Part shown: one piece after another, positions 8,701-10,766 of the stretch
How positions within the stretch are numbered: the first letter of the stretch is position 1
How the letters are laid out: each line of letters begins with the position of its first letter
Source: Gammaproteobacteria bacterium
GTDB taxonomy: Bacteria > Pseudomonadota > Gammaproteobacteria > Pseudomonadales > Halieaceae
NCBI GenBank assembly: GCA_002748505.1
Contig: PDSN01000155.1
Span: 1 to 10,766 of the forward strand
DNA length: 10,766 nt
Direction: 5' to 3'
The notes under the pieces: model-generated
Databases searched by the model: none
Told to the model about the DNA's origin: nothing
The model's input: the letters and a program-made list of their open reading frames with translations, nothing else
Translations under genes and position numbers: made by a program

Positions 8701-9597
8701 ACGGATAGAGCCTGGCCGCCCATGGCGGTCACTGTGAAACAATTATCGAATAAAGGCGCAATGCTGGGTAGTTTGCGTTTTGATTTGGCCGTGCAAAAAG
8801 AGCAGATTGACGCCAGTAACATTGTGGGTCTTGTTTCGGGCCTTGAATTGAAATCAGACGCTCCCGGACGTTTGCTGTGGCGCAGGGGTGAGTTCGCCTG
8901 GACGCGCTTTGATGGTCAATTGCATTTTTCCAATCTTGGCGATGTCTTGGCTGAGCGGGGCTATCAGCGTGTTATTGAAACTAAAAACGGCGAATTTAGT
9001 ATTGATATGACCTGGCCTGGTGCGCCGCAGAACGTGGGCCTGATAGATGCGCGAGGTAGTCTGCAATTAAGTGTTGGCGAGGGGCGTTTTCTCAAAGCCA
9101 GTACTGCAACCTCAAACACACTGCGGGTTATTGGTATTTTGAATCTGGCGGAATTTGTTTCGCGCTTGAGTCTGGATATCTCGCCGCTGGTGAAATCCGG
9201 TATTGTGTTTGACAATATCAGCGGCGATATTGCCCTTTCCCAAAATAATGTATCGATAAATTATGTGGATGTGAACGGCCGCTCCAGTCGTTTCAATTTG
9301 CGCGGCAACGCCAATGTGCTTGCGCAAACGATGGACGCAGAATTGGGCGTTGTTTTGCCGGTGACCAACAATCTCCCGCTGGTGGCTGCGGCTTCCGGTG
9401 CCTGGCCGTTGGCGGCGGGGCTGTTTTTGGCGGGGCAGGTATTTGGCGATCAAATTGATAAAATCGCCAGTATGGTGTATCACGTCGAGGGCCCCTGGCA
9501 AGACCCCGACGTTAGTTTGAAACGCCTGTTTGACGGCAATGCCGCGGAGGCCAAAAAATTATCTGCCAATAAACAGGGTGAATCCGTGGTGCAGTAG
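5725..9597 (+). CDS. yhdP: YhdP, AsmA-like inter-membrane phospholipid transport protein
   Basis: YhdP is a very large AsmA-family protein, anchored in the inner membrane by one N-terminal helix and reaching across the periplasm. With TamB and YdbH it is implicated in moving phospholipid to the outer membrane. From GTG 5725 the product is 1290 aa (E. coli YhdP 1266): basic N-terminus, membrane helix about 17-36, then a long beta-rich body of repeated amphipathic strands with few cysteines. The C-terminal AsmA-type domain (about 1130-1260) has TLRVIGILNLAEFVSRL, an FDNISGDIAL strand, NLPLVAAASGAWPLAAG and the closing VEGPWQDPDVSLKRLF. The frame is open back to ATG 5674, but those 17 extra residues lie between an RBS-less ATG and the hairpin, so GTG 5725 with GGGAG is preferred. 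It is the last gene of the block; no clear intrinsic terminator follows. Confidence 0.93.
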   Translation: MTVEADARSLLHRLGRLCWALLITALLLLAVYVGAGRYAMANLSPWQHSIITQLNQRLPFVIDAEGVRGDWQFFSPVLVFEGLTVRGKNAESTPVALSRGSVKVDVLASLLSLAPKISEATLEQLALKAHMEASGRLVFPGLPAGEGELGDQLLDFLLALKHVSLIDNSLLLTKANSQRRDLRLNLRFSTNGGKRNLRGLINVLNSGTEIQVAGSGVGDPRDLDNFDGQLFSRFDTGELETLLEYLPEALTYGVGAVTGTASIDSWLRWRKGEPRVTVTAKVDRLNLKGKTTHPWHLALDDLSFKARLQQRDGVFRLWMNDFNASDDSVSWQLPALQVQVQGQNVQLRAQALHVDQATHFLLASDALPEAAADLITTLRPRGFVSELELAVADYREPAKTWSGSARFNALAVDPWDYGVGLSGVSGYIRGDHRGQADVLVDTEDFALRVPVAYHHPLLFDTVLATIRLGWSAERLLLHSGLIETTGEEGAARAVLDLNLPFHHTPEGPKMGLLVGLKDSHPRYRKKFVPHVLPADLRSWIDRAVADNAAAKVLDAGFLWRGSLRARANDRRTIQLFVDAKDLALQFDPQWPPLEDFAGLVFVDDERASIWGERGRLYDLALHQVNAEVYRDNKRQVTLGVVAKAEGPAADGLKLINRSPLKKLSSGALLDWQASGQVLGDLDLVLNLANTNTPPVVKVRTEFEDLGLSLGAAGLSLTDGSGALRYSTARGFSSRKLKAKLWGKPLSISLKQHSVENAELDIRFRTDVAMKRVRQWLQAKPLKLASGTAALKGRVSLAKGEAPLLYISSNLRGVALDVPKPWGKNKQEKSSLQVRVPLDGDIRTARVVLGSTLLADIAVQGHELKSASIGIGEEPASVESGQYVLNGSVEELNVEQWQDTVWRYFLTGSDQPNVKLLAVDKLNVGKLQLLGREFTQVRLSAHQNAQSWQIQASNGLAKFSLLPNPDGEGLQIQIPRLDLALFESGDTVDDIINTDRAWPPMAVTVKQLSNKGAMLGSLRFDLAVQKEQIDASNIVGLVSGLELKSDAPGRLLWRRGEFAWTRFDGQLHFSNLGDVLAERGYQRVIETKNGEFSIDMTWPGAPQNVGLIDARGSLQLSVGEGRFLKASTATSNTLRVIGILNLAEFVSRLSLDISPLVKSGIVFDNISGDIALSQNNVSINYVDVNGRSSRFNLRGNANVLAQTMDAELGVVLPVTNNLPLVAAASGAWPLAAGLFLAGQVFGDQIDKIASMVYHVEGPWQDPDVSLKRLFDGNAAEAKKLSANKQGESVVQ

Positions 9598-9665
9598 TGC
9601 GACAGTGACACAGTGTGGCAATAAACAGTGAGGCAAAAAGAGGGCTGTAGCTGGCGATAAGCTGC

Positions 9666-9694
9666 TTGCAGAGTGTTTCTCAGTCCGGTAGTCT
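9666..9694 (+). promoter_or_regulatory. Possible promoter of the riboswitch transcript
   Basis: TTGCAG (9666-9671), a 17-nt spacer and TAGTCT (9689-9694) would place a transcription start near 9701, right at the first base of the riboswitch P1 stem. Both hexamers match consensus at only 3/6, so the position is the main argument. The rest of 9598-9700 holds no gene and no convincing hairpin-plus-T-run terminator for the yhdP operon. Confidence 0.28.
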
Positions 9695-9809
9695 AGCCTC
9701 GCTCTGGTGATGGCCCGTGCGAACGGGCGATTGAAAAGGGAATCCGGTTAGATTCCGGAACTGACGCGCAGCGGTATTGGAGAACGACGTCGACACGCGC
9801 AGCTATCAT

Positions 9810-9927
9810 GCTCTGCCCGATACAGCGGGGCAGGCTCTACCCGAAAAGCGGGGCAAGCTCTACCCGAAAAGCGGGGCAGGCTCTACCCGATACAGCGGGG
9901 GGCAGGCCCTATCCGATAGCAACGCAG
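9810..9927 (+). repeat. Tandem array of 22-26-nt hairpin repeats inside the riboswitch
   Basis: Five consecutive units begin GCTCTRCCCGA or a variant: 9810-9833 (24 nt), 9834-9856 (23), 9857-9879 (23), 9880-9905 (26) and a degenerate 9906-9927 (22). Units 2 and 3 differ at one base; units 1 and 4 share a GATACAGC centre where 2 and 3 have GAAAAGC. Each of the first four can fold as its own hairpin (CCCG with CGGG; in unit 1 CTGCCC with GGGCAG). The array sits between the CTGACGCGCAGCGGTA core and the B12 box, a place where cobalamin riboswitches normally have a short variable region. There are no unique spacers, so it is not CRISPR. A 61-codon open frame through it is just repeat periodicity. 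Confidence 0.85.
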
Positions 9928-9963
9928 GCACTGTTTTTATTGTAAAAATGGGAAGCCGTTGAT

Positions 9964-9971
9964 TTAGGCCG
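9964..9971 (+). repeat. Left copy of 8-bp direct repeat (probable target-site duplication)
   Basis: TTAGGCCG here is identical to TTAGGCCG at 10210-10217, directly outside the inverted repeats of the inserted element. Its last bases CCG also extend the inverted-repeat pairing, so the exact edge is uncertain by a few bases. Confidence 0.65.
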
Positions 9972-10209
9972 GATATTTCATCAGTAAATGGAATTTTCGG
10001 ACAAAAGGACAAAGAAGGTTGCTCAAACATCATGAACAGCGTAGCGGTAGCTACGGTTTGAATGATTTTGGGCAAGATTCGAAGTCATTTTTTTCGAAAA
10101 ACCATTTAGGTGCTAACTGTACATGTATTTTTACCGCTACTCATGGCATAACTCATTGATATTAAATGAACAATAGCAGAGTAGCCGGCGTACTGGTGAA
10201 TTATCCGGG
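9972..10209. mobile_element. MITE-like non-autonomous element inserted in the riboswitch
   Basis: An imperfect inverted repeat of 18 nt closes this segment: CCGGATATTTCATCAGTA (9969-9986) against TACTGGTGAATTATCCGG (10191-10208), 16 of 18 complementary. An identical 8-bp direct repeat lies on both sides. Inside are further paired arms: AAATGG..TTTTCG (9986-9999) with CGAAAA.CCATTT (10095-10107), TCAAAC/GTTTGA with CGTAGC/GCTACG (10023-10061), and GCTACTC/GAGTAGC (10136-10142 / 10179-10185) around a small TCATT/AATGA hairpin. There is no credible ORF; base composition is more AT-rich than the neighbouring genes. Size, terminal repeats, flanking duplication and lack of a transposase fit a miniature inverted-repeat element mobilised by an unknown transposase. 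I do not recognise the family. Confidence 0.65.
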
Positions 10210-10217
10210 TTAGGCCG
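10210..10217 (+). repeat. Right copy of 8-bp direct repeat (probable target-site duplication)
   Basis: This is the second TTAGGCCG. It runs directly into the riboswitch hairpin GAGCC-ttt-GGCTC. Joining 9971 to 10218 gives a continuous, normally spaced 3' half of the riboswitch. Confidence 0.65.
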
Positions 10218-10283
10218 AGCCTTTGGCTCGATGCTCCTGAGTCCGAATACCTGCCAGAGATGAATGCTCTTGTCTTCGCGATT

Positions 10284-10339
10284 GAGGTAAAGTGCGGTAA
10301 GCGTCTGTGTTGCGCCGCTCTTTGTGTTCCTCCTTTTTT
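10284..10339 (+). promoter_or_regulatory. Hairpin with T-run, possible alternative arm of the riboswitch expression platform
   Basis: GAGG (10284-10287), AAAG (10289-10292) and GCGG (10294-10297) pair with CCGC (10315-10318), CTTT (10320-10323) and CCTC (10329-10332), with a T-T mismatch and a small bulge. Six T residues (10334-10339) follow. It could act as a weak intrinsic terminator or as an anti-sequestor, because it uses part of the same CTCC tract as the RBS-hiding hairpin. Confidence 0.38.
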
Positions 10340-10385
10340 CATCGTTGCGACTGGCATGAGTAAGTCGCGAATGCTTAAAAAGGAG
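10330..10385 (+). promoter_or_regulatory. RBS-sequestering hairpin before the receptor gene
   Basis: CTCCTTTTT (10330-10338) is perfectly complementary to AAAAAGGAG (10377-10385), which contains the Shine-Dalgarno sequence of the gene starting at 10392. The enclosed bases add CAT with ATG and TTGCGACT with AGTCGCGA (one G-T wobble), so the long hairpin would bury the ribosome-binding site. This is the known translational-control design of cobalamin riboswitches in Gram-negative bacteria. The fold is read by eye, not computed. Confidence 0.55.
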
Positions 10386-10391
10386 TTAACC

Positions 10392-10667
10392 ATGAAACAC
10401 TACACCGCCTTAACATTGACCTTGGCAACAGCTTGTTTGTCGAATTCAATGCCTGTGGCAGCCGCTGATACCGAACTGGAAGAAGTCACGGTTTACGGCA
10501 CCCAGCTTGAAGAAACCATACCGCAGATGCTTGAGCAATACGGGAATCAGTTGGAGATTATCAGCGCGGAGCAGATTCGCGACGGCGCTTTTACCGATAT
10601 TGCCGACGCCCTCAGGTTGCTGGTACCGGGCCTGCATATTTCCCCCAAAAACGGCCCTTTTGACTAT
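10392..10667 (+). pseudogene. TonB-dependent receptor, signal peptide and start of plug, interrupted by IS
   Basis: The product begins with a Sec signal peptide (MKHYTALTLTLATACLSNS, cleavage probably near AAA-DTE), then a TonB-box-like LEEVTVYG and the first part of a plug domain (LEIISAEQIRDGAFTDIADA, then LRLLVPGLHISPKNGPFDY). TonB-dependent receptors carry substrates across the outer membrane using TonB energy; the cobalamin riboswitch upstream suggests a cobalamin or cobinamide transporter of the BtuB type. In related plugs, a conserved 'LQGSR..LWLVDGVR' segment follows this point. Here homology stops after 92 codons at Tyr (10665-10667), and the frame continues into unrelated sequence to a stop at 10745. 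The start is fixed by AAGGAG at 10380-10385 and the signal peptide. The frame open from 10260 runs through the expression platform and is not the start. The rest of the gene probably lies beyond the IS, outside the window. Confidence 0.72.
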
Positions 10668-10766
10668 CAGCCTGTTGAAAAAGCCTATATGAAGTACAAT
10701 AGCGTAAATCTTCGACTGAGGTCTACCAATGCGCGGCGAGATTGATCCACAAGCATCCATGTTCAG
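10668..10766 (+). mobile_element. Left end of an insertion sequence (continues past window)
   Basis: Receptor coding stops abruptly at 10667, and the next bases, CAGCCTGTTGAAAAAG, look like the terminal inverted repeat of many transposase-bearing insertion sequences, whose opposite ends read as CTTTTTCAACAGGCT. About 60 nt later a transposase-like frame starts. The exact left boundary could be a few bases earlier. The right end and target duplication are outside the window. Family assignment is tentative (IS5/IS1182-like). Confidence 0.6.
10729..10766 (+). CDS. Transposase, first 12 codons (truncated by window end)
   Basis: ATG 10729 follows TGAGG (10717-10721) with 7 nt spacing and encodes MRGEIDPQASMF before the window ends. 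Many transposases of the IS5/IS1182 type with an N-terminal DUF772 region begin in the same way (MRG-x(4)-Q-x(2)-MFSY or LFSY). Only 12 residues are visible, so the family is an inference from this short pattern plus the IS-like terminus just upstream. Transcription runs the same way as the interrupted receptor, so the riboswitch transcript could read into it. Confidence 0.5.
   Translation, partial: MRGEIDPQASMF

Larger units (their letters stand above)
9702..10259 (+). ncRNA. Cobalamin riboswitch aptamer, split by two insertions
   Basis: Conserved cobalamin-riboswitch blocks occur in the right order. They are P1 5' strand CTCTGG (9702-9707); a hairpin GCCCGT-gcga-ACGGGC (9713-9728); GAAAAGGGAATCCGG followed by a second CCGG (P3/P4, about 9733-9758); and the nearly invariant CTGACGCGCAGCGGTA (9761-9776). 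The B12 box follows as GGCACTG (9927-9933), a T5A/TA5 hairpin, and TGGGAAGCC (9949-9957). The 3' part is hairpin GAGCC-ttt-GGCTC (10217-10229) and GAGTCCGAATACCTGCC (10239-10255), with P1 3' strand CCAGAG (10254-10259) exactly complementary to 9702-9707. In the usual GCC/GGC pair of the B12-box stem, both sides are swapped (GGC/GCC), which keeps pairing. Normal aptamers are about 200 nt; this spans 558 because of a repeat array and an inserted element. It should sense adenosylcobalamin or another cobalamin and repress the downstream receptor, if still functional. Confidence 0.88.

Noticed and set aside
9810..9927. CRISPR-like repeat array
   Set aside because: Units are directly adjacent with no unique spacers, and no cas genes are present; the array is a simple tandem repeat.
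9777..9962. 61-codon plus-strand open frame across the tandem repeats
   Set aside because: It is a product of repeat periodicity lying within the riboswitch; it has no RBS and no protein-like features.
10108..10217. Integron attC site, because GTTAGGC (10209-10215) matches the attC core pattern
   Set aside because: No matching RYYYAAC core with complementary arms was found on the other side; the inverted-repeat and direct-repeat layout fits a transposable element better.
10260..10391. Upstream extension of the receptor gene to ATG 10260
   Set aside because: The extra 44 residues run through the expression-platform hairpins; the signal peptide and strong RBS place the start at 10392.
10106..10393. 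95-codon minus-strand open frame over the inserted element and platform
   Set aside because: It spans unrelated parts (element, aptamer 3' end, expression platform), so it cannot be a coherent gene.

Overview
The window reads as a chromosomal segment of a gammaproteobacterium. The order gatA-gatC (minus strand) divergent from mreB-mreC-mreD-maf-rng-yhdP (plus strand) is the arrangement I know from Pseudomonas and its relatives, and the protein sequences fit that. I cannot name the genus from the sequence alone.

Positions 1-956 hold the start of gatA and all of gatC, subunits of the tRNA-dependent amidotransferase. A 257-nt divergent intergenic region (957-1213) follows. Positions 1214-9597 form a compact six-gene block: the cell-shape genes mreB, mreC and mreD, the house-cleaning pyrophosphatase gene maf/yhdE, RNase G (rng), and the large AsmA-like envelope protein gene yhdP. 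Most junctions are overlaps or short gaps, so it is probably one operon. Two starts differ from the obvious ones. mreC has no canonical start codon at its conserved N-terminus and appears to start at ATA 2279. yhdP probably starts at GTG 5725, just after a 20-codon mini-ORF and a small hairpin.

Positions 9598-10766 are the unusual part. A cobalamin riboswitch sits here, but its conserved blocks are spread over about 560 nt instead of roughly 200. The 5' core is at 9702-9776, the B12-box stem at 9927-9957 and the 3' strand at 10218-10259. Two insertions explain the spacing. One is a 22-26-nt tandem repeat array of small hairpins (9810-9927). The other is a roughly 240-bp element with 18-nt imperfect terminal inverted repeats flanked by an 8-bp direct repeat, TTAGGCCG. 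Removing the element and one repeat copy rejoins the riboswitch cleanly. Downstream lie a hairpin that would hide the ribosome-binding site and a competing hairpin, and then the start of a TonB-dependent outer-membrane receptor gene, probably a cobalamin or related transporter.

After 92 codons the receptor gene changes abruptly to what looks like the left end of an insertion sequence (from about 10668), including the first 12 codons of a transposase (10729 on). A B12-responsive uptake locus has therefore been hit at least twice by mobile DNA and once by repeat expansion, next to an intact housekeeping block. Whether the riboswitch still works is the main open question.
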